From Acidimicrobiaceae bacterium (GTDB taxonomy: Bacteria; Actinomycetota; Acidimicrobiia; Acidimicrobiales; Aldehydirespiratoraceae), in assembly GCA_026710865.1 (NCBI GenBank), contig JAPOQG010000247.1, positions 1 through 35,660 of the forward strand: DNA of 35,660 nt. Direction: 5' to 3'. The stretch's first letter is position 1, and every line of letters starts with the position of its first letter. The notes below the pieces were generated by a model that saw only the letters and a program-made list of their open reading frames with translations, did no database searches and was not told the origin of the DNA. Position numbers and translations under genes: made by a program. Shown in pieces: positions 1 to 9,800 of the stretch.

Positions 1-3000
1 CGACACGGTCGCAACGCTGGCGGCCGAGGACCTGGCGGTAACCGTCAAGGAGTCGCCGTCGGCGTCGCTGAACACTCCGCTCAGCGGCACCTGGCGGGTG
101 TCGCCGGGCTCGAGGCCGCTCACATCGCCCAGTGACGACGCCACCGCGGGTGCCTTGTTGGCGGCGTCGACGGTCACGGTGAAGGTCTCGCTCACGGTGC
201 CGCAGTTGCCGTCGTCGGCGGTGACGGTGATGGTGGCGGTTCCCTCGGCCACGGCGCGCACCGACATGCTGGGGAAGCTGTTCACGCCCGTCACGGCCGC
301 AACGCTGGGCGCCGACGATTCGGCGGTGATGGTCAAAGTGTCGCCGTCGCTGTCGGCGAACACCCTCGAGAGCACCAGATTATAGTCCTGGCCGGGCTTC
401 AAGGCGACGTCGCGCAGCGAGATCGCGACCGTCGGGTCGGCATTGGCTCCGCTGATGTCGCCCGGCGCGCATGCCACCGTCGGGTCGTTGGTGGTGCCGC
501 CGACGGTCGCCGCGATGGTGTAGGTCCGGGTGTGGACCCCTTCGGTGACGGTGATCCTGATGTCGGTGGTCTTGCCGCGTTGCAGGGTGACGTAGGTGTT
601 GGCGCGCACGCTGCTGTTCTTGCCGTTGATCGTCGCGGTCTTGGGTTGGGTGACCTCCGGCAGCACGCGCAGGCCCACGACTCCTTCGGGCAGGCTGATC
701 GTGTAGGAGGTCCGCCGCTTGGCGAGGCTCTGCGCGAGTTGCACCTCGTTGCCGGTGGTGGTCCTGGTGATGGCCTCGAGGCGGAGGCCTTCCAGTTCGG
801 CCATCAGCGACAGGGTGACTCTGGCGGTGGCCCACTCGCTGGCGCCGCCGTCGTTGACCCCGCGGATGCGCACGGTGTAGGTCTCGCCTGCGGCCAGGCC
901 TTCGAACCAATGGCTGTAGTGGACCTCGCCCGAGGGTGAACGGTTGTACACGAAGTCGTTCTTGGCGGTCAGGCAGATGCACACCGTCGTCTTCGTCCCG
1001 TCGCCGTCGACCAGCTCCAGGTCCCAGGAGTCGGCGGCCGCGGCATCCGAGCTGTCCCTCCATCGCACGACGACGGTGCTGGTGTCGTAGGCGTCGACCT
1101 GCCAGACGGGCGTCCCCGGCTTGGGCGGAGACTGCCGGGTGACCGTGACCGCGTAGGTGCGCGGCGTCTCGCCCGCTGCGGAGACGGCGACGCTGATCGG
1201 GTTCTCCCCGTACTCCAGGCTGATCGGCTGGTCGAGGCGCCGGCTGCCGCTGATCGTGACGACGGTCTTCGGATCGAAGACGGTCGGCGTGAGGACCACC
1301 TGCGCCATTCCGGCGGGCACGGTCACGTCATACGACTCGGTGCCGCGCACGTAGACCAGCGCGTCCGCCGCGAGGGCGCGTCCGCCGTTGTTCGGGCCTG
1401 CCGCGATCGTCAGCCCGCTCAGCTCGGTGGGCGTGGGCATCGTGACGCCGATCTCCAGCCAGGCGCCGGCGCCTCCGGCGTTGCCGGCGCGCACCCCGAA
1501 CGTGTAGTCGGCGCCGTTGCTGAGCCCGCTGAAGTCGGCGCTCAGGTCGCCGTTCAGGTCAGCGACGCTGAGCTTGCGCGTCGCGACCGCCTGGCCCTGG
1601 CTGTCGCGGACCCGGACCTCGTAGAAGTCCAGCGGGACCCCGGTCCTGGCCGACGGCGCCTCCCAGCTCACCGTCGCGTTGCCCAGGCCGACCTCGATCT
1701 CCACCGCCGCCGGCGCGGCGGGCGCGGCCGGCAGCGAGCGGGTGACGGTGAGGGTGTAGGTCTTGGTGGTGGTGCCGTCGGCTGCGGTCACCACCACGCT
1801 GACGGCATTGGCGCCGTAGTCCAACGCGACCGGGGTGTCCGCCGGGCCGCCGTTGACGGTCACCACCGCTGAGGGGTGAAGCGGCGTCGGCGTCACCGTC
1901 AACGCGGCCACGGTGGGGCCTGCCTTCAAGGTGTAGTCGGTCTGCCCGTCGACCAGCGCCACCGGGCCCGCGGAGGTGCCCAGCCGGTGCAGGCCCGCCT
2001 CGGTGTCCGCGGGCAGGGCCCGGGTCACCGTCAGGGTGTAGGCCTTCGCGACCGAGTTGTCCTTCACGGGCGACCTGCCGCCCTTGCCCTGCTTCCACTT
2101 GTACAGGACCAGCGCGATGTCGGTCGGCTCGCCGGGCGCCAGGTCATAGCGCACTGAATGAACGAAGTCGTTGTGCAGGACATCGACCATCTCTCGGAAG
2201 AGGTACACGGTGTTCCCGTTCGTCCACTTCGACGTCGCGACCATGCTCGCGTCTCCGTCCCGGCGCTTCTGGTAGTTCTCCAGTGACTGCTCCAGGCTGC
2301 TGCCGGCGAAGATGTACGCAGTGCTGTTCCAACCGCCGTCGCGGCTCCAGGGCGTGGTGTAGCGGCCCTTGACTTCGACGCGGTCCCATTCGAGTGGGGC
2401 GGTGACGGTGTATTGGTAGTGGTCGGGGGAGAAGGCGGGCTCGATCGTGAACCCGGGGGGCAGCGTCAGGCCGGTGATCTGCATGTCGTCGGTGGCCTCT
2501 GTGGTGACGTCGACGACGGCGGTGAATCGGATCTTGGTGTCGCGGGCGCGGTCGACCGCGATCCTGTAGGTGCGGGTGGTGGTCCCGTCGACGGCGGTGA
2601 CGACGACAGCGACAGCGGTTGTGCCGTAGCCGTTGAGAGCGACGGGCGTGTCGGGGTGTTCGCCGTTGACGGTGACGGTCGCTCGGGGGTGGCTGGTGAG
2701 CGCGGTCACGGTCACTGTGCTGGTGGTGGAGGCCACGTCGACGCGGTAGCTGCGGGTGTCGGGGTCGAATGCCAGCGTGCCGGGGCTGATTCCTAGATAG
2801 TTGAGGCCGGCGTCGTCGACTGGGTAGTGGGCGCGCCTGATGGTCAGCGTGTAGGCCTGTTTGTGGGTGTGCTCCGCGAACGGCGCCTGGTTCTCCTCGC
2901 CGGGCTTCCATTTGTATATGCCGACTTCGATTGTCTGGGACTCCCCGTTGTCGAGGCTCACCTCCTGGGTGCCGGCGGCGCTGCCGGCCAGTTGCGCGAG

Positions 3001-6000
3001 CAGGTGCTCGTTGGCGGTCCCGACGCCGAGCGCTTCGAAGTCGGCGAGGTCGGCGGCGGCGGCAAGGTAGGCGTGGCCTCCCGCCGAGGGGTCGGCGAAG
3101 CCGCCGTGCAGCTTGACCGATGGCATCTGGGGGGGCAGGGTGATGGTGTAGCTGCGGGTGTCGGGGTCGAACGCGGGATCGACGGCGAGCGGCTCGGACA
3201 CCCGGATCGACTCCAGGACCAGGTCGCCGTCGTCATCTTCGCTCGGGTCGGCGTCGGCGGTGAGCAGGATGCTCGCCGTCGGGATCATCTCGGCGGTGCT
3301 GGCGAGTTGGCGCAGCAGCGGGTAGCCGGCGCCGGAGAACTGCCAGGGCTTGTCGGGGCGTCCGTCACCGTCGCCGTCCACGTTCCAGCCGGCGTAGATG
3401 CCGAAATAGCCGGCGGGCGACTGGAGGGCGGCGGTGGTGTGGCCTGTCCCGGCGGCGCTGGTCGTGGTGCCGCTGGTGTGCTTGTCCCAGTAGCTGTTGG
3501 CGACCCTGCCTCCGCCCACAGTGGTGCCGACGAGGCCGCCGCCAGCCACGGCGACGGTCGAGTAGCTGGCGGTGACGAAGCCCTGATTGACGCCGACGAG
3601 CCCGCCGACGTGCTCGCCGCTGCTTTGGGCTTTGCCGAAGGCGTAGGCGGCGTATACGGCGCCCGTGCCGGTGTTGATGCCGACGAGCCCGCCGACGCGG
3701 TTGGCTTGGCCGGTGACTACGGCTCGGGCCGCGCTGGAGCGGATCTTGCCGCTGTTCGAGCCGACGAGGCCGCCGACGTCGCGCCCTTGTCGGTCTACCG
3801 GAGTGGTTCCGTTGACGGTCGCCACCGCGGAGCTGTGATGCAGGCGGGCGCCGTTCATCTGCTTGCCGACCAGCCCGCCCACCGCGTAGCGGCCCTCGGC
3901 GTGGCCCGACGCGCCGGCGCCGGTGATGAGGCTGTAGTTCTCGCCGACGAGGATGCCCACGTCGCGGTCGCCGGCCACGGTGCCCGACGCGCTGCTGTCG
4001 GCGACGCGGCCGTGGTTCTCGCCGACCAGCAGGCCGATGTCGTGGTCGCTGCGCAGGGTGCCGCTGACGTGGCTGTCGGTGATGTGCCCCCAGCTGGCGC
4101 CGGCGAGTCCGCCGACCATGTCGTGGCCGCCCGAGACTTCGACGCTGCTCAGGGTGATGTTTCGTATCTGGGCGCCGGCGCCGGCCGAACCGAACAGCCC
4201 GACCTTCGACATGTTCGCCGGCTTGTTCATGTGGAGGTTGGCGATGGTGTGGCCGTTGCCTTCGAAGACGGCGTTGTAGGCGTGGTTGAGGATGGGCATG
4301 GGTTCCCAGCCTGTGCCGTCGTTCCAGAATTGGTCGCCTTGGTCGGCGCGGCCGTTGCCGTTGGTGTCGAAGTCGAGGTCTGTGACGAGTTCGTAGCCCT
4401 TGCAGCCGCCGGGGCAGCCGGGGCCGTCGGCGATGATTCGTGGGAAGGCTCGTAGGTATTCGTAGGCGGTGCCGCGCAGGGGTTGGGCGTCGCCGTCGGG
4501 GTCGAAGCGGATGGCGTTGAGTTGTTCGAAGTCGCAGATCTCGATGAGGCGGTCGTCGTCGCGGTCGTAGTCGCCGCCCACCGCTGGGGTGCAGGCGGGC
4601 TGGGCTTCGACGGCGTCGATGCGGCCCTGGAGGGTGGCGGCGGTCTGCAAGAGCTCGTAGTTGGCGGCTTTGAACGCGCCGTGGTCCGCGAGCGTGTAGG
4701 TGGCGGCGATGTTGTGGGTGCCGGCCTCGGCGGTGGGGAACGATCCGGCGACCGCGAGGCCGCCTGCTCGGAAGTCGGCGAGCTCGGCGGGCAGCACGTC
4801 GACGCCGGCGGCGTTGGTGGTGTCGAAGGCGGCTGCGGTGGTGCCGTCGTAGTCGCGGGTGGCGACCAGCACGCCGCTGACGGCGGGGATCGGCCGCGGC
4901 TCGATCTCGTAGGCGGCGACGGTGGGCGCGGCGGGCAGTTCGTATTCGTCGGCGTAGCCGGACGCGACCGCGAGGGTGCCCATGGAGATGGGGTAGCTGC
5001 CGGCGTCGTCGCCCGCGGTGCGGCTCAACGCGCCGGTGACCACGTCGCCGGCGGCGTCGCCGTCGGCGAGGCCTGAGACGGTGTAGCTGAGGTCGTCGGC
5101 GGTGCCGTACACGCGGGTGGGATGGTCGGGGGTGATCGACAGGGCGGTCCGCGGCTTGCCGGGGGTGGCGGTGAGGGACTGCCAGTCGCTGGCCAGCCAG
5201 CGCAGCGGTTGGTTGCGATAGAAGCCGATGGTGATGCGCAGGCCCCTCACCTGCACGTCGTAGGCGGTGCCGTTGTCCAGGCCGGTGATCGTCTCGCCGC
5301 CCCGGTCGGCGGGGAGGATCCCGTTGCCGTCCTCGGCGGTCACCACCGGCGCGTCCTTCGCGAGCGATCTCTTGATGCCGATTTCGGCCAAAGGCGCGGG
5401 GTTCAGCCACTGGGTCTCGCCTGTCTTGCGCCACCGCAGGGTGTAGTTGTCCGGCGCGGTGGGCGAGTCGCTCTGCTCCCAGCCCACCCTCAGCGACCCG
5501 TCGCCCGGCGTCACGGACACGCCCTCGGGGTCGTCGACGGTGCCGCGCTTGACGATCAGCCGGTACGACTCGGTGCTCGTGCCGTCCAAAGAAGTCACGT
5601 CCACGGTGATCAGGCTGTGGCCGACCGGCGCGTACCACGGGCCGCTGGCCTCGCCCGACACCACGTCGCGCTTGGGAGCGCGCGCCTCTTCGATCGAGCG
5701 CGTCCCCGACACCACGATCCGCTTCGCGCCCGGCGCGGAGGTGTCCGCAGCCACGGCCAAGTACAGATAGCGGCCGGCGGCCTCGGGCACCTCCACCCAG
5801 TGCTCCCGCACCGAACCCGACACCGTCGGCGACAGGGCGAACGCCTCGCCCTCATAGGGCACGTTGTTCGCGCTGTCGGGCTGCTTGGAGGTCGCCAGCC
5901 ACACCGAGATCCCCGACAGCGACGCGTCCGCGGACTGCTCCGCGGTCGCCCGCCGCACCGTCACCGTGTAGGTCGACCGCGTGAACCCGTCCGGCGCCGT

Positions 6001-6687
6001 CGCCGTCACCGTGATCAGATTCGACCCCGCCTCCAACGGCAGCGGATCGCTCGCCTGCCCCGACACCGCCGCCTTGCCGTTCACCGCCAGGACCACCGAC
6101 GCGTGCTGCGCCGTCGCCGTCACCCGCACCGACTCCACGCTGTGGGGAACCCACGCCCGATACTCCTTCAACGCGTTCGAGAACACCGACGGGCGGATCT
6201 GCGCCCCAGACAACTCCAGATCCCCCAGACCCGCCGCCGGGTTGTTGACCACCACCACCGAATAGGACCGCACCGTCGCCCCGTCAGGCGCCGTCACCCG
6301 CACCACGACCCGCTTCGTCGCATTGGTGCCATTGCCCAAATAGAACACCTGCGAGAACCCCCCGCTGGCCACCGACTGGCCGTCCACCTCGACCGACGCG
6401 CCCGCAGCCGCGGCCGTCGCCCGCACCCGCACCCGCGGCGTGAACGCCGCCGACGCCCCATAGCCCAACACCGAAGAATCGAACGCCGGCCACAGCCCCA
6501 CCACCGGCATCGGCTGATCCTCCCCCGAGAAGCCCGTCACCTCCAGACCGCTCAACGAAGCATCGGACGACCCGCCCGAAGACCCCTGCGCGGCCGCCGG
6601 GCCGGGCACCAGCACCGCCGCCGACACCGCCGCCGCCACCAGCACCCGATAGAAGCGCCGCAACCGGGGATTCACGAGAGACCACAT
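1..6687 (-). CDS. Giant exported/surface repeat protein, partial (3' end beyond window base 1); cadherin-like beta-sandwich, Fn3, MBG/YDG-like, GLUG and Ig-like modules
   Basis: Frame with ATG at 6687 reads MWSLVNPRLRRFYRVLVAAAVSAAVLVPGPAAAQG (signal peptide) and is still open at base 1 (...ASVATVS). Recognisable stretches: repeated 'YTVTV.RA' cadherin-like units, 'TRVYGTADDLSYTVSGLADGD' and 'ATRDYDGTTAAAF' (MBG/YDG-like), repeated 'GGLVG.N.G.I..SYA.G' GLUG motifs, 'AGYFGIYAGWNVDGDGDGRPDKPW'. Not in the ORF track because no stop codon lies in the window. Confidence 0.9.
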   Translation of the reverse strand, partial: MWSLVNPRLRRFYRVLVAAAVSAAVLVPGPAAAQGSSGGSSDASLSGLEVTGFSGEDQPMPVVGLWPAFDSSVLGYGASAAFTPRVRVRATAAAAGASVEVDGQSVASGGFSQVFYLGNGTNATKRVVVRVTAPDGATVRSYSVVVVNNPAAGLGDLELSGAQIRPSVFSNALKEYRAWVPHSVESVRVTATAQHASVVLAVNGKAAVSGQASDPLPLEAGSNLITVTATAPDGFTRSTYTVTVRRATAEQSADASLSGISVWLATSKQPDSANNVPYEGEAFALSPTVSGSVREHWVEVPEAAGRYLYLAVAADTSAPGAKRIVVSGTRSIEEARAPKRDVVSGEASGPWYAPVGHSLITVDVTSLDGTSTESYRLIVKRGTVDDPEGVSVTPGDGSLRVGWEQSDSPTAPDNYTLRWRKTGETQWLNPAPLAEIGIKRSLAKDAPVVTAEDGNGILPADRGGETITGLDNGTAYDVQVRGLRITIGFYRNQPLRWLASDWQSLTATPGKPRTALSITPDHPTRVYGTADDLSYTVSGLADGDAAGDVVTGALSRTAGDDAGSYPISMGTLAVASGYADEYELPAAPTVAAYEIEPRPIPAVSGVLVATRDYDGTTAAAFDTTNAAGVDVLPAELADFRAGGLAVAGSFPTAEAGTHNIAATYTLADHGAFKAANYELLQTAATLQGRIDAVEAQPACTPAVGGDYDRDDDRLIEICDFEQLNAIRFDPDGDAQPLRGTAYEYLRAFPRIIADGPGCPGGCKGYELVTDLDFDTNGNGRADQGDQFWNDGTGWEPMPILNHAYNAVFEGNGHTIANLHMNKPANMSKVGLFGSAGAGAQIRNITLSSVEVSGGHDMVGGLAGASWGHITDSHVSGTLRSDHDIGLLVGENHGRVADSSASGTVAGDRDVGILVGENYSLITGAGASGHAEGRYAVGGLVGKQMNGARLHHSSAVATVNGTTPVDRQGRDVGGLVGSNSGKIRSSAARAVVTGQANRVGGLVGINTGTGAVYAAYAFGKAQSSGEHVGGLVGVNQGFVTASYSTVAVAGGGLVGTTVGGGRVANSYWDKHTSGTTTSAAGTGHTTAALQSPAGYFGIYAGWNVDGDGDGRPDKPWQFSGAGYPLLRQLASTAEMIPTASILLTADADPSEDDDGDLVLESIRVSEPLAVDPAFDPDTRSYTITLPPQMPSVKLHGGFADPSAGGHAYLAAAADLADFEALGVGTANEHLLAQLAGSAAGTQEVSLDNGESQTIEVGIYKWKPGEENQAPFAEHTHKQAYTLTIRRAHYPVDDAGLNYLGISPGTLAFDPDTRSYRVDVASTTSTVTVTALTSHPRATVTVNGEHPDTPVALNGYGTTAVAVVVTAVDGTTTRTYRIAVDRARDTKIRFTAVVDVTTEATDDMQITGLTLPPGFTIEPAFSPDHYQYTVTAPLEWDRVEVKGRYTTPWSRDGGWNSTAYIFAGSSLEQSLENYQKRRDGDASMVATSKWTNGNTVYLFREMVDVLHNDFVHSVRYDLAPGEPTDIALVLYKWKQGKGGRSPVKDNSVAKAYTLTVTRALPADTEAGLHRLGTSAGPVALVDGQTDYTLKAGPTVAALTVTPTPLHPSAVVTVNGGPADTPVALDYGANAVSVVVTAADGTTTKTYTLTVTRSLPAAPAAPAAVEIEVGLGNATVSWEAPSARTGVPLDFYEVRVRDSQGQAVATRKLSVADLNGDLSADFSGLSNGADYTFGVRAGNAGGAGAWLEIGVTMPTPTELSGLTIAAGPNNGGRALAADALVYVRGTESYDVTVPAGMAQVVLTPTVFDPKTVVTISGSRRLDQPISLEYGENPISVAVSAAGETPRTYAVTVTRQSPPKPGTPVWQVDAYDTSTVVVRWRDSSDAAAADSWDLELVDGDGTKTTVCICLTAKNDFVYNRSPSGEVHYSHWFEGLAAGETYTVRIRGVNDGGASEWATARVTLSLMAELEGLRLEAITRTTTGNEVQLAQSLAKRRTSYTISLPEGVVGLRVLPEVTQPKTATINGKNSSVRANTYVTLQRGKTTDIRITVTEGVHTRTYTIAATVGGTTNDPTVACAPGDISGANADPTVAISLRDVALKPGQDYNLVLSRVFADSDGDTLTITAESSAPSVAAVTGVNSFPSMSVRAVAEGTATITVTADDGNCGTVSETFTVTVDAANKAPAVASSLGDVSGLEPGDTRQVPLSGVFSDADGDSLTVTARSSAASVATVS

Positions 6688-6741
6688 CGGATTTGCCTTC
6701 TTTCTGTTGGAAGCCGCCTCGCCGGGAGTCGCAGCAGGCAG

Positions 6742-6771
6742 CGGGGTTATCGCCCCGGTGAGCGCACCGGG
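6742..6771 (-). promoter_or_regulatory. Overlapping hairpins in the 5' leader/intergenic region of the giant surface-protein gene
   Basis: CCCGGTG-AGCG-CACCGGG (6754-6771) and CGGGG-TTATCG-CCCCG (6742-6757) share bases 6754-6757, so they cannot form together. Confidence 0.35.
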
Positions 6772-6826
6772 TTGTGTCTTGCCCGAGAAGAGGGTGTCGC
6801 CTTGGTGGGAGCCGTCGTGTCGGGGT

Positions 6827-9800
6827 TCATCGGGCGTCTCTGGCGTAGGCGGCTCTGACCGTCATCAGGTCCTCGATGGTGAGTGAGCCGCCGAGGTAGT
6901 CGGCGAGCGCGGTCTGGTATTCGGGCATGTCGATCTTGCCGTCGTCGTTGGCGTCGTAGCGCTCCAGCGGGTCTGTCTCCTCAGCCTCGGCGTCCTCGGC
7001 GTCGGGTTCGGGTGATTGCGGTTCGGTGCCGGCGGCGGTGACGGTGACGGTGAACGTGTCCGACACAGTGTCGCGGCCGTCGCTGGCGGTGACGGTGATG
7101 GTGGCGGTGCCCTCGCCGGCGGCGCGCACGGTGAGGCTGGTGTAGTCCGAGGCCACCGAAAGCGTGGCGACGCCGGTCGCGGAGGATCTGGCGGTGACCG
7201 CCAGCGGGTCGCCGTCGCCGTCGTCGAACACGCCTGACAGTGACACCTGGCGGGTGTCGCCGGGCTCGAGGCCGTTGATGTCGCCGAGCGGCGACGCGAC
7301 CGTGGGCGGCTGGTTGACGACGGTATTGGTGTCGACCTCCTCGGCGGGCTGCTGTTGGGAGGCGGGTGGGGCGTCTTGGTGGGGGAGGGTGATGGTGTCG
7401 GTGACGCGTTCGCCTCTGGCGGCGCCGTCTTGGGCGCGCACCCACACCTTGTAGGTGCGGCCCGCTTCGAGGTTCTTGAAGGTCACCCTGGTCTTTTTGG
7501 CTCTGGGGGTCTTGGTGTTGCCGCTGCCGGCCTTGCCGCCCTCGGGTCGCAGGTGCACGATGTAGCGACTGGGCGCGATGCCGCTGTCGGGCGCCTGCCA
7601 GCTCACGGTCACGCTGCCGGCGGTGGCGCTCAACTCCAGCGCGGTCACCGGGCCGGGCAGCGCAGCCGCGCCCTGCTGGTCGGCTTGGTCGTTGGCCTCC
7701 TTCTGCTGGGGCGGCGCGGTGGTGTCGGTGACCGCCACGGCGACCGTGCCCAGCGGCACGGTTTCGTATGCGGGGCCGGCGCGGCTGATGCGGTGGCTGA
7801 TGGCGACGCTCTCGTCCTCGGTGTCGTCATCAGCGAGCGCGGTGACCGTGAACGTGGCGGGCACGTTCCAGTTCGCGGTAGTGAAGATGTGCGACGCCGG
7901 CGACACGGTGGCGGCGTCGGTGTCGCTGCTGCGGGCGGTGATCGTCACGCTCTCGGACGGCTGGGTGTCGAGCACCAGCGTGTAGGTCGCCGTGGCGCCC
8001 TCGTCGACGGCCACCGGGTTGGTGGCGGTGACCGTCACCCCGGCGGTGTCGTCATCGACGATGGTGACCGTGGCGGTGCCGGCACCGTCTGTGGACGGCG
8101 CCCAGCCGGAGGTGACGGCGGTGACTGTCACCGTGAAGGTCTCGTCGCTCTCGTCGAGGGCGTCGTCTGCGGTGGGCGCCAGCACCTCCACCGTGGTGTC
8201 GCCCTCAGGCACCGTCACCGGCGACGCGATGGCGCCCACGTCGCTCGACGTCGCGGTGGCGTCGTCGCTGTAGCCCGCGGTCACCGCGAACTGCACCCCG
8301 CCCGCAGGCGCAGCCTCGCTCAAGGTGACAGTCAAGGTCGCGGACTGGCCCTCGACCGCAGAGGCCGCTGCGCTGATCGAATAGGTGGCCGCTTGCTGCT
8401 GCATCTGGTCAGACGCCGGGCCCACGCCCCGCAGCTTCGGGTAGTCGCCGGCGGTGCCGAAGTCCCACGGATCGTCGGCGCTGCCGTCGCCGTCGATGTC
8501 CACATTCCAGTTGGCGTAGATGCCGGTGTAGCCCGTCGGCGCCTGCAGCGCCGCGGAGCTGTAGCCGGCGCCCCTCGCCGAGCTGAACGAAATGCCGGCC
8601 GTCGAAGCGTCCCAATAGCTGTGCGACACCCGCGACCCGCCCGCCGTGCCCCGAACCAGCGGGTGCGTGTACCCACCCGACAGAGTGCCCGCCACATAGC
8701 TCGCAGTGATCGGGCCGCTGTTCTGTCCGACCAGCCCGCCGACAACGTGGCGGCCATTGAAGCCCGAACCTGCACCGACATTGCCGGTGGCGTAGGAGGC
8801 GATGATGGCGCCTGCGTTGACCCCCACCAGCCCGCCGACCCAGATGGGCTCGCCACTCATGCGGGCGCTCGGGTAGACGAGGACATCATCGGCCGACACG
8901 TCGGCTGAGGCGAAGCTGGCGGAGATCACGCTCGACGAGTGCGCCTGGCCGACCAGCCCTCCCACCATGATTCCCCTCCGCTCGCTGCCTAGCCTGTAGC
9001 TCTCGGTGATGGTGTTCGACACTGCACCAGTCACCCAGCTTCTGCTGATCGTGCCGGCGCTCACGCCGACCAACCCGCCGACACGTCCCTGCTCGCAGGG
9101 CAAGCGGAAGCCGTAAGCGCCGGCATGCGGATGCCGGCTGCGAATGCACGCGAAGCTGCGCGTCACGCTGACGTTGCCGAGGCCGACGTTGCGGATCACC
9201 CCGCCGCGGGCCAGTTCCTCGAACAGCCCCAGATGGATCGACCTCATTTCAGCGGTTCCCCCCGCCTCGCCCCCCGTCCCCGGTTCCGTCCGGTAATAGC
9301 CGGTGGCTTGCGACTGCTTGACGCTGTCGGAGTCGATGAACAGGTTCGAGATCACATGCCCGTTGCCCTCGAACACGCCGCTGAAATGATCGGTGTCAGC
9401 GCCGATCGGCACCCAGCCGTGCCCGAAGTTCCACCAGTCGTCACCTGAGTCGGCGCCGCCGCTGGCGTTGGTGTCGAAGTCCAGATCGGCGGTCAGCTCA
9501 TAGCCCACACACCCCGTCGACGGACAGCCCATCCCCAACAGCGCGTTCGGGAACCCCTCATGCAGCGGCCCGCCGTGATCGGCATAGCCGTCGCCGTCGG
9601 CGTCCCAGCGCACCGCGTCGAGCTGCGCCAGGCTCGACACCTCGATCAGGCCGTCGTCGTCGGTGTCATAGTCCGCCGTCCGGAGCGGCGACAGCTCCGC
9701 CGGCGCGGCCAGCGTCGTGTCCGGCGACCGCCACACCAACTGAAGCGTGTACCTCGAACGAGCCAGCTTGTCGCTGCCGGTCCACCACAGGCCCCCGCCC

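Noticed and set aside
2827-4455. 542-aa plus-strand ORF, with similar mirrors at 5122..6858, 7355..8908, 11285..13216 and 30485..32887
   Set aside because: Antisense open frames typical of high-GC codon bias; no recognisable domains, opposite to well-supported genes.
3365-5638. 757-aa minus-strand ORF
   Set aside because: Arg/Pro-rich shadow frame inside the giant surface gene; the frame ending at multiples of 3 gives coherent domains.
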